Part shown: positions 8,156-17,149 of the stretch, piece by piece
How the letters are laid out: each line of letters starts with the position of its first letter
How positions within the stretch are numbered: position 1 is the stretch's first letter
Virus record (IMG/VR): IMGVR_UViG_3300035034_001394
Span: 1 to 59,911 of that record
DNA length: 59,911 nucleotides
Origin: a virus
Direction: 5' to 3' (one strand)
Made by a program: the position numbers and the translations under genes
Notes under the pieces: model-generated
Database searches by the model: none
Seen by the model: the letters and a program-made list of their open reading frames with translations, nothing else
What the model was told of the DNA's origin: nothing

Positions 8156-8172
8156 TCACAAGGAATAATAAA

Positions 8173-8994
8173 ATGTCTCTGATTAGAACTTTTCCACTAG
8201 ACTTATCTAAATATTCAGTCAGTGCCAAAACAAGCTATATGTCCTGCCCTGTTAATATTCTGAATTATGATGAAATTCATATAGAGCTTAGAGAATTGCT
8301 TTTAAGTAATTATCATGCGAATAATTATCATGATATGTCATATGCGTGTGATATTGACAGTGACCCTGATGCGTATCCATTTTTTGAACGAGTTATTGAT
8401 GGTGTAGAGATTCTTGTCCAATATAGCAAGAATGGTCGAGGCAACTTTCACTTAGTCATGCAGTATGACTCTGTTGGGCAGTCGCCTCATGAACAAGTTA
8501 TCAAGTTTAAGAAACTCATTAAAGACGTGTATGACACTCTTGGAAGAAGGCTACCTACCAATATTGCATGTAGTCTGTACTTTAGTTCACGCGCCATCAT
8601 TTCTTCATATGGAGAAGTCGCTAAAATAGAAGCACAGCGTGTGATACCTATTATTACAAATGCTGACAATCATCGTTTTGAAATACGATGCAATGATTAT
8701 ATTGTTGAAGTTCCTGAACAATTTGAAGTGAAATTACATGACTTGGAAAATGAAATTATTAAAAATGTCAAACTAAGATGTTATGATGACACCAATGTTA
8801 TATCATCTTTTAACATAGCAAAATTAAAAAATTCTATTTATCCATATGATGATAATACGGTATCAGCCAGAGAGGATAAACATGATGCTGAGTTTATTCA
8901 GAAACGCAACCGTCCAAAATTTGAACTATTAGTCTATGGAAGTGATGAGACCATTAACAAACGTTATTGTGTTACTGTTACTCGCAGTGAATGA
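8173..8994 (+). CDS. Hypothetical protein
   Basis: 273 residues from MSLIRTFPLDLS, preceded by AAGGA. The open frame begins at 8086, but that part is inside the Thr tRNA, so 8173 is the start. Mixed alpha/beta character with no known motif. Converges on the - strand group that starts at 9001. Confidence 0.75.
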   Translation: MSLIRTFPLDLSKYSVSAKTSYMSCPVNILNYDEIHIELRELLLSNYHANNYHDMSYACDIDSDPDAYPFFERVIDGVEILVQYSKNGRGNFHLVMQYDSVGQSPHEQVIKFKKLIKDVYDTLGRRLPTNIACSLYFSSRAIISSYGEVAKIEAQRVIPIITNADNHRFEIRCNDYIVEVPEQFEVKLHDLENEIIKNVKLRCYDDTNVISSFNIAKLKNSIYPYDDNTVSAREDKHDAEFIQKRNRPKFELLVYGSDETINKRYCVTVTRSE

Positions 8995-9000
8995 AAATAT

Positions 9001-9258
9001 TTACTCTTTGTCTTCTTTAAGTAATACCAACCTTCTATCAAATTTTCTAATATCACCAGATTTTACTGCCAATAGCCACATCTTTATAAGACCTTCAGCA
9101 TCCTCTTCATCATATTCATCTCTTATGGTTTTCATATATCTCTGTGCCGCATGAAATAAGTGATTACCACGATCTTCTACTTCGAGTGACTTACGAGTAG
9201 GTGATATGGATTGCATCTCTTCAAAGAGGCGTGATAGGGGTGATGGTGTTGTTTTCAT
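9001..9258 (-). CDS. Hypothetical protein with N-terminal LFE site
   Basis: 85 residues beginning MKTTPSPLSRLFEEM. RLFE at residues 10-13 fits the (L/I)-x-E cleavage rule of T4 prohead protease, and ATTAAATA lies just upstream of the ATG. By analogy it may be a late protein packaged in the head, but this is inference. The rest is helical and charged. Confidence 0.7.
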   Translation of the reverse strand: MKTTPSPLSRLFEEMQSISPTRKSLEVEDRGNHLFHAAQRYMKTIRDEYDEEDAEGLIKMWLLAVKSGDIRKFDRRLVLLKEDKE

Positions 9259-9266
9259 ATCTCTAT

Positions 9267-9749
9267 TTAATAGTTTAGTTGACTAATCTTCATGTAAAGT
9301 ATCATTGGATCATCTTCATCTTCACAAACGATAGATGTTATTAGAGGCTGATCACTAACATCTAATAATCTTGGTTTATTGCATAGATATATTTTTCCAC
9401 ATAAACCTAATTTCAATTCTTCAAAATTGTCACATATTGCTTTACTAAGGTTTACATGACGATCAATTCTCTTACCTGATATATCTCTAAGATCAATATA
9501 GTTATATCCTTTTGGTATTTTGTTGAGTACTATTTGTTTTAGATTATTCACAATACTTATGGACCGACTTGGGATATTTTCCTTGGCATTATAATAAATA
9601 TACTTATCATTGATAGAAGTTATAACACCAAACCATGACCAACCCCAAGAATACAACGAAAAGTCACTAATTTTAAAACTTAGATTTTCGACACCGTAGT
9701 CTTCTATTAGCAATTTAATATTACATGGTGGTGTTGCATTATTTATCAT
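9267..9749 (-). CDS. Hypothetical protein
   Basis: 160 residues, start overlapping the helicase stop by four bases, indicating coupled translation. Beta-rich with regularly spaced aromatic residues (SLYSWGWSWFGVI). Not recognised. Confidence 0.7.
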   Translation of the reverse strand: MINNATPPCNIKLLIEDYGVENLSFKISDFSLYSWGWSWFGVITSINDKYIYYNAKENIPSRSISIVNNLKQIVLNKIPKGYNYIDLRDISGKRIDRHVNLSKAICDNFEELKLGLCGKIYLCNKPRLLDVSDQPLITSIVCEDEDDPMILYMKISQLNY

Positions 9750-11116
9750 GATGGTGGTTTGCCTTTCTTACGGATTTCAGCAAGCCTATCTTTCATTGAC
9801 TGGCTACTGTTCGGTCTAGTTGACCCTCCCTTTATAGCCTCTGTTATCTTGTTAGGTCTACCCATAGTTGCTTTTTTTTCTGCGTCAGATGGACCTTCTG
9901 TATACCGAACCGTTACAGGGTTAACACTAAGGTAACAATATTTCCCTTCACCTGCTGATGAACGTGTTTTGAGAAGCTGAACCTTGATTAATCCATTCTC
10001 TTTCATATTCTTATCACACATTAGAGTAAAGATATTACCAGCCGTATTAATCTTGGAAATACCACCTGCAATATTTGCTTGTGTGTGTTCACCTGTTTCT
10101 GTTTCAGCTTCAATACCTGATCTATTAAGCTGTGATGCTGACAACCCATAAAACCCATTCTCAAGAAAGAAATTACGAAGTTCTTCACAAACGTACTTAT
10201 CTTTGAGAAACTGGTCAGATAATGAGATACCACGTGTTGATGGTGATAACAAATCGATATAGTCTACAACAACTAAATCAAAATCTTTGTTAGTTCTAAT
10301 TCGGTACTCAGCAACATAGGCTTCAATATCCATAACAGTTGATTGTGCTGATAGATATTTAATTACAAAATCACCACACCCATTTTTGATTTTTGCCATA
10401 GACACAGAATTACTGACATTATCAATCTCTGTAAAAATATCTCGTGCGTTTACACCAGAGACCATTGAGTCAATACGCTTAGCTACAAGATTTTGGGAAA
10501 GCTCTAATGTAACATAAAGAACATTCATTCCCCTGAAAACCCAATTGAGGGCCACATTTTGCATGAAGAAGGATTTACCCTTACCAGAGTTAGCAGCTAC
10601 AATATTAAGCTCACCCTTTTCAATACCTCCATAAAGGTAATCATCTAATGTCTCAAACCCTATTGGTTCAACTGACTGCTTAGATAGCATATCCTGTAAT
10701 CGTTCTTTTGGATTTTCAAAATAGTTAAGTCCAAGATCACGATTAGTACTTAACAGAACAGCTTCTTTGATAGGCTGTATAATACCATCAACATTACCCT
10801 CAGCAATCATGTCAGCAGCATCAGTAATGGCTGTAATAACTTGCTGAATGCGACAATAACTTTCTATTTCGTTGATAATCCAGTCAGTTCGGCCCGCCGT
10901 CATCACATCATCATGCTTATCAACCTCAACACCTGTTTCGGCCTTAATCATAATGGGTGTTGGTATTTCTTTATATTTTGCAGAATGATCTAATACAAAC
11001 CTTACAGCAGATTGTATCTCCATAGGGAAATGTTCTGGCTGGATAATAGTTCGACAAATAGCATAAGCATCTGAATTAGAGATCAACTGTTCAAATAATA
11101 ATTTTTCTTTTAGCAT
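9746..11116 (-). CDS. 41: Replicative DNA helicase (DnaB/gp41 family)
   Basis: 456 residues, the usual size for T4 gp41. The N-terminal helical domain is followed by a RecA-type motor: Walker A ANSGKGKS at about 175-182, catalytic Glu in YVTLELS at about 205, Walker B LVVVDYIDLL at about 290, and a C-terminal segment with arginines near KTRSSAGEG. It unwinds DNA 5' to 3' ahead of the phage polymerase and pairs with the primase encoded immediately upstream (10 bases apart). The same gene pair makes the T4 primosome. A basic tail follows the motor domain. Confidence 0.95.
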   Translation of the reverse strand: MLKEKLLFEQLISNSDAYAICRTIIQPEHFPMEIQSAVRFVLDHSAKYKEIPTPIMIKAETGVEVDKHDDVMTAGRTDWIINEIESYCRIQQVITAITDAADMIAEGNVDGIIQPIKEAVLLSTNRDLGLNYFENPKERLQDMLSKQSVEPIGFETLDDYLYGGIEKGELNIVAANSGKGKSFFMQNVALNWVFRGMNVLYVTLELSQNLVAKRIDSMVSGVNARDIFTEIDNVSNSVSMAKIKNGCGDFVIKYLSAQSTVMDIEAYVAEYRIRTNKDFDLVVVDYIDLLSPSTRGISLSDQFLKDKYVCEELRNFFLENGFYGLSASQLNRSGIEAETETGEHTQANIAGGISKINTAGNIFTLMCDKNMKENGLIKVQLLKTRSSAGEGKYCYLSVNPVTVRYTEGPSDAEKKATMGRPNKITEAIKGGSTRPNSSQSMKDRLAEIRKKGKPPS

Positions 11117-11125
11117 AATATTTCT

Positions 11126-12121
11126 CTATAATCCTGATTTACATTTAATTTTTGCTTTTAAGTAGTTTTTATGGGTATTTTTAACCACAGTATCTATTGT
11201 GTACAATAATCCATATTGTAATGCTGCTTGTGCAGTATCACTGACATCACGATCCCATCTAGGTGTAGACACATACCACCCATTCTCTTCAGCAGCATTG
11301 ACAAGATTTATACCACTAGGGTTCATATCGGGGAGTACAATTATGTCTCTTCCACTAAGGTTTAATAATAATTGTTGCTTCTTCGTTAAAGCACCGCCAC
11401 GAGCAGCCAAGCCATCAATGGCAATTGCATCATACACACCTTCCGTGATGATGGCTGCTCGACCATCTTGGTCTAATGTGTCCTGTCTGAAGACATAATC
11501 AGAATGACATTTTTGCCACATTTTGATTTGAGCATTAGGTCGAATATCACGAGCAAGGAAACCAACTATTTTATCATAATGCATATAAGGTATGAGAAGA
11601 CATGTGGGATAAGATTTGGACCACATGAATGGATGACGACATAATACTTCTTCGCCTCTTGATACGGCGTATTCTAATACTTTCACATACCGTTCATCAT
11701 TAATAGCATTGCCAGGCTCAAATAGATTAACCGTATTCGCAGGCATCTTTTCAGTTTCAAAATATCTAGTTGCCCGTTCTTCTGTATTATCATCAACCCT
11801 TGCGCCCCTATGATTAAATTTGGACGCACTCTTAAATAGAATATCAACAGGAAGCTCACTCATAGAGCCACCAAGGATGCGGAATAGTCTCTTAGGCCTA
11901 CCACCTAGTCCTGTTTCAGGTTCCCACCCTGTGGGGTTCTCATTATAGTCACAACCACCGTTAAAGCAGCGATAGCGCCATCCACCCGTATCAGTAACAA
12001 GAAAGCCTCCACGGCCTCTTGTGTCGCCGCATTCAGGACAATTGAAGCTTATCCACTTGGATGAACTTCTTCTGACCGTTGGAAGTACGTTTAAAAATGC
12101 TTCTGTAACTGTAATGTCCAT
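11126..12121 (-). CDS. 61: DNA primase (gp61 family)
   Basis: 331 residues. N-terminal zinc ribbon with CPEC at 28-31 and CFNGGC at 52-57 reads the template. A TOPRIM-type segment ITEGVYDAIA near residue 215 carries the catalytic Glu, followed by IIVLPDMNPSG, with the metal-binding Asp. It makes RNA primers for lagging-strand synthesis together with the downstream helicase. Length and layout match T4 gp61. Confidence 0.92.
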   Translation of the reverse strand: MDITVTEAFLNVLPTVRRSSSKWISFNCPECGDTRGRGGFLVTDTGGWRYRCFNGGCDYNENPTGWEPETGLGGRPKRLFRILGGSMSELPVDILFKSASKFNHRGARVDDNTEERATRYFETEKMPANTVNLFEPGNAINDERYVKVLEYAVSRGEEVLCRHPFMWSKSYPTCLLIPYMHYDKIVGFLARDIRPNAQIKMWQKCHSDYVFRQDTLDQDGRAAIITEGVYDAIAIDGLAARGGALTKKQQLLLNLSGRDIIVLPDMNPSGINLVNAAEENGWYVSTPRWDRDVSDTAQAALQYGLLYTIDTVVKNTHKNYLKAKIKCKSGL

Positions 12122-12159
12122 AATTATAAATATGGACCATATATGCAGTTAGAATCATA

Positions 12160-12606
12160 CTATCTGACAAATTTGTGTATTTTACCTTCTGCATGAAGAC
12201 CAATCAACGACGTAACAAAAGGATGAAGATGTGATATGGTATTACACCTATGGCTGGTGTGAGCATATGAGGTGAGTTCCACTATGAACATGCCCTGATA
12301 ATCATGTGATAAAGCTTTTTCTACCCAGAAAGTGCCGAGGTCATTATTGAGAACTATTCTGGATGTGAAGTTTATAGATTGATCTTTATTTAACTCCCAT
12401 ACATTATCAGGGTAAACCTTCTCAAATGTGTTGTTAGCATAACATGATACATATGTATACATAAGAACTCTTAATGATGGCAAAATAGGACTATCACAAT
12501 GGTGCAAATGTGGAACGATAACACGGGCAACGCCATGTTTACTTATGGGATTCATTAATTCCTTAACATCAAATGGGTATGGGTTCACATAATCAGACAT
12601 AATCAA
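12160..12606 (-). CDS. SPI-x-I family protein, long member
   Basis: 148 residues. CDSPILPSLRV near residue 37 and HLHPFVTSLIG near residue 127 give the two landmarks of the family. It begins with about 30 residues (MSDYVNPYPFDVKELMNPI) absent from the other members. Start overlaps the upstream gene's stop by four bases. Last gene of the array; function unknown. Confidence 0.72.
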   Translation of the reverse strand: MIMSDYVNPYPFDVKELMNPISKHGVARVIVPHLHHCDSPILPSLRVLMYTYVSCYANNTFEKVYPDNVWELNKDQSINFTSRIVLNNDLGTFWVEKALSHDYQGMFIVELTSYAHTSHRCNTISHLHPFVTSLIGLHAEGKIHKFVR

Positions 12607-13004
12607 TCCTCACTGATAGTACCATTGCAGTTTACCATCAATAATTGGTATAGAAATTCATGATAATGCTCAATATCATAACAATGCTCAATATCATAAC
12701 CCTTTATTAATGTGATAGGTGTTTGTATAAACATTCCTAATAAGATATTACTCAGCATGTCATGTCCACCATTCCCCTTATGATATACCCGTATATCATA
12801 TTTAGAAGAGGGTTTCACGATACAATCAAACCATGATTTAATAATCGGTCTATTAATTCCAATATTAACCTTAACGTCTAAGCAGTACACCAATGGCCCA
12901 GAAGGTTTATGATATGGAATAGTAATACTACCATAAAAATCACTAATGGTTATAATGGGACCAATTGCCAATCTTCCTCTACGCATTATTTGCCTTTTTT
13001 TCAT
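12603..13004 (-). CDS. SPI-x-I family protein with internal 6-residue duplication
   Basis: 133 residues, opening IGPIITISDFYG. An exact 18-bp tandem repeat (12665-12682 and 12683-12700) encodes DIEHCYDIEHYH, so this copy has recently expanded in frame. Overlaps both neighbours by four bases, typical of a coupled cluster. Confidence 0.72.
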   Translation of the reverse strand: MKKRQIMRRGRLAIGPIITISDFYGSITIPYHKPSGPLVYCLDVKVNIGINRPIIKSWFDCIVKPSSKYDIRVYHKGNGGHDMLSNILLGMFIQTPITLIKGYDIEHCYDIEHYHEFLYQLLMVNCNGTISED

Positions 13005-13273
13005 TTGCGATAATTCTTGATATTTGTGGCTAATGCATGAGGTGAGAACTGCGTGACTCTGTTAGCACGACGATATAATGCATCTGATTGCCATTCGGGC
13101 ATTTCATAGCATGTTGCAAATAATCCATTATTCATATGAACACTATACTCATATATATCGTTTATCATATAATATGTGAAAAAACTCATGGACCTATTAT
13201 GTGCGCGTTCTTTACATGACATAATATTTGCATCCCATATGGGAAGCATCGGGGATGATAATAGAATGCTCAA
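13001..13273 (-). CDS. SPI-x-I family protein
   Basis: 90 residues, opening LLSSPMLPIWDANI and ending with FSPHALATNI, a likely variant of the HP-aromatic landmark. Cys- and aromatic-rich. Overlaps the next gene by four bases. Function unknown. Confidence 0.7.
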   Translation of the reverse strand: MSILLSSPMLPIWDANIMSCKERAHNRSMSFFTYYMINDIYEYSVHMNNGLFATCYEMPEWQSDALYRRANRVTQFSPHALATNIKNYRK

Positions 13274-13275
13274 TG

Positions 13276-13539
13276 TTATCTTATTCCGCGTAGTCTATGG
13301 ATTTCCTTAATCCATGGCATATTTAAGTCAAGTTCAAGTGACTCTATATCATCAATGTTCCCATAATTTGGCATATGAATCATCATACCATAGACATTTA
13401 CCCAAGAGTAATCTACCTCGTGCTTTATTGCTAACTTATTACCAATACCATCAACACAGAAGTAACTTAAGGTTCTATAATTCTCGATATAAATATCACA
13501 AATTGATAATATTGGAGATATCACATCGGGAATGGTCAT
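13276..13539 (-). CDS. SPI-x-I family protein
   Basis: 87 residues, opening DVISPILSICDIYIE. A truncated-looking C terminus (MPWIKEIHRLRG) replaces the HP motif. Overlaps the upstream gene by four bases and lies two bases from the downstream one. Confidence 0.7.
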   Translation of the reverse strand: MTIPDVISPILSICDIYIENYRTLSYFCVDGIGNKLAIKHEVDYSWVNVYGMMIHMPNYGNIDDIESLELDLNMPWIKEIHRLRGIR

Positions 13540-13760
13540 TTTCTAATTGTATACCTTCTAAACTTTTTGATGTAGGGATGAAATGTTTTAAAATCCGTAT
13601 ATGTTTTTGTTGGAGTCTCAAAAGTATCTATGACCATATTCATGTGCAGTAATATATTACAAGAAGTACTATAATCTGGTTGCCAAAACATATATCTTGA
13701 ACCTGTAAGACAGATCAGAGTATCTGATGAGATTTCTATGATGGGACTAGTGAACATCAT
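13536..13760 (-). CDS. SPI-x-I family protein
   Basis: 74 residues, opening FTSPIIEISSDTLI and containing FHPYIKKFRRY near the end, the clearest form of the two family landmarks. Overlaps both neighbours. Confidence 0.72.
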   Translation of the reverse strand: MMFTSPIIEISSDTLICLTGSRYMFWQPDYSTSCNILLHMNMVIDTFETPTKTYTDFKTFHPYIKKFRRYTIRK

Positions 13761-13983
13761 GATAGTCTCTATTGTATATGGCGCTTGCGTATGGGTGAAA
13801 CATCATAGGGTTATCATCCGTTCTAGGAGTAACTAGTGGTGCGATGTATAAAAACATATGTTTCATATTGATACATGAAATTGAAAATGACCATACATTT
13901 AGCGCACAAAGATGACCCGAAGGATGTTTGTAAGATGTCACAGTGTCTTCTGAAATCATTATGATTGGGCTATGATGACACAT
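13747..13983 (-). CDS. SPI-x-I family protein
   Basis: 78 residues, opening MCHHSPIIMISEDTV and containing MFHPYASAIYN near the end, closely paralleling the 13536 protein. Overlaps both neighbours by 14 bases. Function unknown. Confidence 0.72.
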   Translation of the reverse strand: MCHHSPIIMISEDTVTSYKHPSGHLCALNVWSFSISCINMKHMFLYIAPLVTPRTDDNPMMFHPYASAIYNRDYHDVH

Positions 13984-14221
13984 GGGGAATGACTATCCAA
14001 CTTATGATGGCAATTACATTTATCACTGTATACACTATATTCATATAGACAAGACTTTTTTCATTCATAGCTATACCGATATAAATCCACATGATGCTTC
14101 CGACCAGATAACCGATAAATGCATATTGAGACACATCGGGTATGTTAAACGCAAGTAAAATCGCACTGCCTATGGATATCCAGCAACCCAACCATTTAAT
14201 CTGATTTAATTTTTTATTCAT
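13970..14221 (-). CDS. Small integral membrane protein
   Basis: 83 residues with three hydrophobic helices (about 10-26, 31-50 and 57-79). The spacing and conserved-looking Asn residues (AFNI, MNEK, MNIVYTVINV) recall half-size SWEET/PQ-loop transporters, which have three helices, but the match is weak. It heads the SPI-x-I gene cluster, with overlapping frames, so it may share its role. Confidence 0.7.
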   Translation of the reverse strand: MNKKLNQIKWLGCWISIGSAILLAFNIPDVSQYAFIGYLVGSIMWIYIGIAMNEKSLVYMNIVYTVINVIAIISWIVIPHVSS

Positions 14222-14249
14222 ATGTCAATTCGTTTAATCATCTAAAAAG

Positions 14250-14257
14250 TATAAATA
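14250..14257 (+). promoter_or_regulatory. T4-late-type promoter (TATAAATA)
   Basis: Exact T4 late consensus TATAAATA six bases before the ATG of the 14263 gene. The very short leader resembles the copies at 29903. Confidence 0.6.
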
Positions 14258-14262
14258 AAGGC

Positions 14263-14790
14263 ATGAACAATGGGTCATCTCTTAATACTTCACAAGCGTA
14301 TCATATAGGGTATTCTATTCCAAGACAAATTATCGGTTCTAAGAGTGGTAATGTCACATCAGGAACGGGTATTTTACAATTGCACACAGGTTCAACAAAG
14401 GTTGTTGATTTTGTAGTACAGGGAGATCAGCGTAAGCCCATCAATCTCACACCATTCAATATTAAAGTGTTATTCTGGAAAAATGCAAGATTCGACATTG
14501 AGCATCCAGTTAATCTAATCAATACAGAAGATTCATATGATATAGTACTCACTAAACATATTCAACCCGTCGAGCCTTATGAAGGTAAATTTACATTATT
14601 ATTAAATCAGGATGATGTGGAAGTAATTTATAATGCTAGTGACAACACTGGAATCAGATGGGGTGTTTATTTGATTAACGAAGACCAAAATATATTTGCT
14701 ATGCATCTTAGTAATAATGGCTCCACATTTGGGCAAGTAGCATTTGCAGCGGGTGGTACGCCGCCTGCATCAATTATTTTAGGGGCGTAA
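14263..14790 (+). CDS. Probable virion protein, beta-rich
   Basis: 175 residues, starting six bases after a TATAAATA late promoter. The sequence alternates short strands with polar loops and ends in Gly/Pro-rich GGTPPASIILGA, as seen in baseplate or fibre-associated proteins. It abuts the next gene with no gap. Assignment to the virion rests on the promoter and composition only. Confidence 0.7.
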   Translation: MNNGSSLNTSQAYHIGYSIPRQIIGSKSGNVTSGTGILQLHTGSTKVVDFVVQGDQRKPINLTPFNIKVLFWKNARFDIEHPVNLINTEDSYDIVLTKHIQPVEPYEGKFTLLLNQDDVEVIYNASDNTGIRWGVYLINEDQNIFAMHLSNNGSTFGQVAFAAGGTPPASIILGA

Positions 14791-15165
14791 ATGAACGTTT
14801 TAGAAACTGCTGACAGACTTATAAGTGAATATCCTTGGTTATCCATCATTCATAGAAACACAGAGCCTGTTGTAGGTATTATACAAAAAGTCACAGCCAC
14901 CCATGTGTGGATATATCGGTATGATAAAATATCGGGGAATGAATGGCGCGCACACTTTATAGACTTAGGAAGGCGATGGTTTTACGAGAGTGATATGGAA
15001 AAACCAATTGATTTATTCTTTGGGATGGGGTTTAGACCGTTTCAAGAATGCTTGGTTGGATACTCGAATAAAGAAATAGCTGATATAATTGGTCCACAAA
15101 TCAATCTTAATGATCAATTCAAGCGTAGAATCAAACGCAAAAACTTCACTGTTATAGAAGAATAA
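14791..15165 (+). CDS. Hypothetical protein, likely late
   Basis: 124 residues, starting directly after the stop of the 14263 gene, so likely from the same late transcript. Trp/Arg-rich middle, basic C terminus (FKRRIKRKNF). Not recognised. Confidence 0.7.
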   Translation: MNVLETADRLISEYPWLSIIHRNTEPVVGIIQKVTATHVWIYRYDKISGNEWRAHFIDLGRRWFYESDMEKPIDLFFGMGFRPFQECLVGYSNKEIADIIGPQINLNDQFKRRIKRKNFTVIEE

Positions 15166-15166
15166 C

Positions 15167-15769
15167 TTAAAATCCCTTTAATGCCAATAATTGTATAAGA
15201 ATAAGCTGTGCAAAACCGAATGCATGAGACTTTTTAAAGAAGTATTCATCTTTATTATCACGCTTCCAAATAGATTTCTCTATTATAGGCCAATGTTCAC
15301 CAATAAGATGTTTCTTGGCTGGTCTAATCATAGCAATAAGCATTGCAATATGCTCTATACAGTTGGGTTCATAAGCACTAACGACTTCATAATAGCTACC
15401 AATGTGGTGTAGGTGTCCAACTATGGTCTCATCTTGGAACCATACCCAATCAACTTTATCAAGTTTCCCAATAAGTTCATCCATATGTTCAGGAGTTTCA
15501 ACACCCAATAAAGCACCATTGGATAATATATCGAGTTTGATATATCCTAACTCTTCTGCAATATCATTAGACTTTTTGCCACTTGGGTATGATGCTAAAC
15601 CGCTAAGAGGACATTTTGGTATATCTTGAACGAATATACCAGTGGGATGTTTTTTAAGTTCACCATTTATCACCATGCTTGCTGGAACACCGTTTGATAG
15701 TATTCCTGCAAGCGCATGAGACCGTTCAGATACGTCTATATCTACATCAGGGAGACTATAAGACGTCAT
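15167..15769 (-). CDS. Miniature DnaE-like polymerase protein
   Basis: 200 residues. Segments in order resemble bacterial DNA polymerase III alpha: SLPDVDIDVSER near the start (the DxD catalytic pair of DnaE, PDxDxDF), KKHPTGIFVQDIP, GYIKLDILSNG, a fingers-like AMLIAMIRPAKK, and FFKKSHAFGFAQLI matching the FNKSHA motif near the end of the fingers. A true DnaE is over 1,000 residues, so PHP, thumb, beta-binding and OB regions are all missing. The start at 15769 overlaps the upstream gene by 14 bases. It could be an inactive regulator, a primer-end binding factor or a relic. Confidence 0.65.
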   Translation of the reverse strand: MTSYSLPDVDIDVSERSHALAGILSNGVPASMVINGELKKHPTGIFVQDIPKCPLSGLASYPSGKKSNDIAEELGYIKLDILSNGALLGVETPEHMDELIGKLDKVDWVWFQDETIVGHLHHIGSYYEVVSAYEPNCIEHIAMLIAMIRPAKKHLIGEHWPIIEKSIWKRDNKDEYFFKKSHAFGFAQLILIQLLALKGF

Positions 15770-16439
15770 CGAACTCTTTTCCAAGGATGGTGTTATACCA
15801 TGCCTTCTTATCCTCTGTGAGTGAAAACACCGTTCTATCATTAGGTGAACGGAACATTACATTCACAAATCGTACTAAGAGTGTGTGATTACCATCACCA
15901 TTCTCGTATGCAGACTGTATAAACAGCGGATAACAGAAGTCTTCAAGTATATGATCATTCACTGCGCCAACCATATGACGATAACTATTTTGTTGGAATG
16001 CTGAATCAAACGCTGTGACATATTTGATATCATCATAGCCATCATCTGCAACACCCGTGATAACACAAGTCTTATTTTCCCAATCTTCTAAGTCTGCTTG
16101 CCATATATCACAAAGCCTACTCATTGTAGGGTCAAGGTTATATGCTTGACTAAACATTGGGATGTCCATTTCCCACTTCATATAACGATAACTATAAATC
16201 TGTAGGATACGCCAGAACATATATGCTTGTGCGGATAATTGTTCTTCAGTATTCAATGCATCCTGACTAGGGGGAATGAATAATGGTATTTCAGAGAATT
16301 GTTCGGCTTTCCGCCATGCTTTTTGTTCTTTGGTGAACGCATCATGATCTTTGAAAGCACGTAATGACTTCTTAATGAAGTTGGGGTCATACGGTGTAGG
16401 TTTTTCACCCACATCCGCAGTTGTCATATACTTGAACAT
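15756..16439 (-). CDS. Hypothetical protein
   Basis: 227 residues, helical and aromatic-rich, encoded directly upstream of the DnaE-like protein with overlapping frames, which suggests the two work together. No known motif. Confidence 0.75.
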   Translation of the reverse strand: MFKYMTTADVGEKPTPYDPNFIKKSLRAFKDHDAFTKEQKAWRKAEQFSEIPLFIPPSQDALNTEEQLSAQAYMFWRILQIYSYRYMKWEMDIPMFSQAYNLDPTMSRLCDIWQADLEDWENKTCVITGVADDGYDDIKYVTAFDSAFQQNSYRHMVGAVNDHILEDFCYPLFIQSAYENGDGNHTLLVRFVNVMFRSPNDRTVFSLTEDKKAWYNTILGKEFDDVL

Positions 16440-16450
16440 ATAAGAGTTCC

Positions 16451-17149
16451 TTAGTCTATATTGAATTCTGACAAAATATCTTTGACAGTCTGAGCATCAT
16501 CAGGATTATCCTGTATTCTTTTATCCCAATATCCTAAGTCTATAATGTAGTCAAGATGTTTAATTTCATTCTTTTTAAGGCGTGACAAAAAATTGTTCGC
16601 ATTATTACTGAGAAGTAAAACCCAAGGTGAAATGTACCCATGCTCAATCATTATCATGATTTCTTCTATCTTAGATTTTTTGAAAAAGTCTACAAGTTCA
16701 ATCTCATATTCTTCACCAGATATCATCATGGCTTCAATTGTTTCAGTGGTATGTATTAACGGGTCAGCAAGTCTTGGATACTCACCCTCAAATGCTTCAA
16801 GACTATCCACAGATAACCACCGTGTCGTATTAACACCTTCTTCCTTGGCCCATAATACAAACGTATAAGGGTTCATCTTGCGAACCATTACAATCTCATA
16901 ATATACTCTACAAAACTCTGCCATATATGGTGACATAGTGAATTGTCTAAATGTCTTACCATTACCTAATCTATTAGTTTTAATGTTTAGTCTAAACCAG
17001 AAGTTAAATATATAATGAGCGTAATGTACTTTATCTTCGGAAAGGTCACCAAGTTTTTTCTTGATTTCACAACTGTGTTTATTATAACCTTTATCAGTTT
17101 TGAATTTAGCATTACAAAATATACATGTTAATTGTTCGTCAGTTTCCAA
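16451..17149 (-). CDS. C2H2-type zinc-finger protein
   Basis: 232 residues. TCIFCNAKFKTDKGYNKHSC near residues 9-28 supplies Cys, Cys, His and Cys, a C2HC/C2H2-like finger, followed by a helical domain of about 200 residues. It probably binds DNA or RNA. It lies among replication-region genes on the same strand; specific role unknown. Confidence 0.75.
   Translation of the reverse strand: METDEQLTCIFCNAKFKTDKGYNKHSCEIKKKLGDLSEDKVHYAHYIFNFWFRLNIKTNRLGNGKTFRQFTMSPYMAEFCRVYYEIVMVRKMNPYTFVLWAKEEGVNTTRWLSVDSLEAFEGEYPRLADPLIHTTETIEAMMISGEEYEIELVDFFKKSKIEEIMIMIEHGYISPWVLLLSNNANNFLSRLKKNEIKHLDYIIDLGYWDKRIQDNPDDAQTVKDILSEFNID

Noticed and set aside
8086-8172. Upstream extension of the 8173 gene
   Set aside because: It lies inside the Thr tRNA, and a good ribosome-binding site exists only before 8173.
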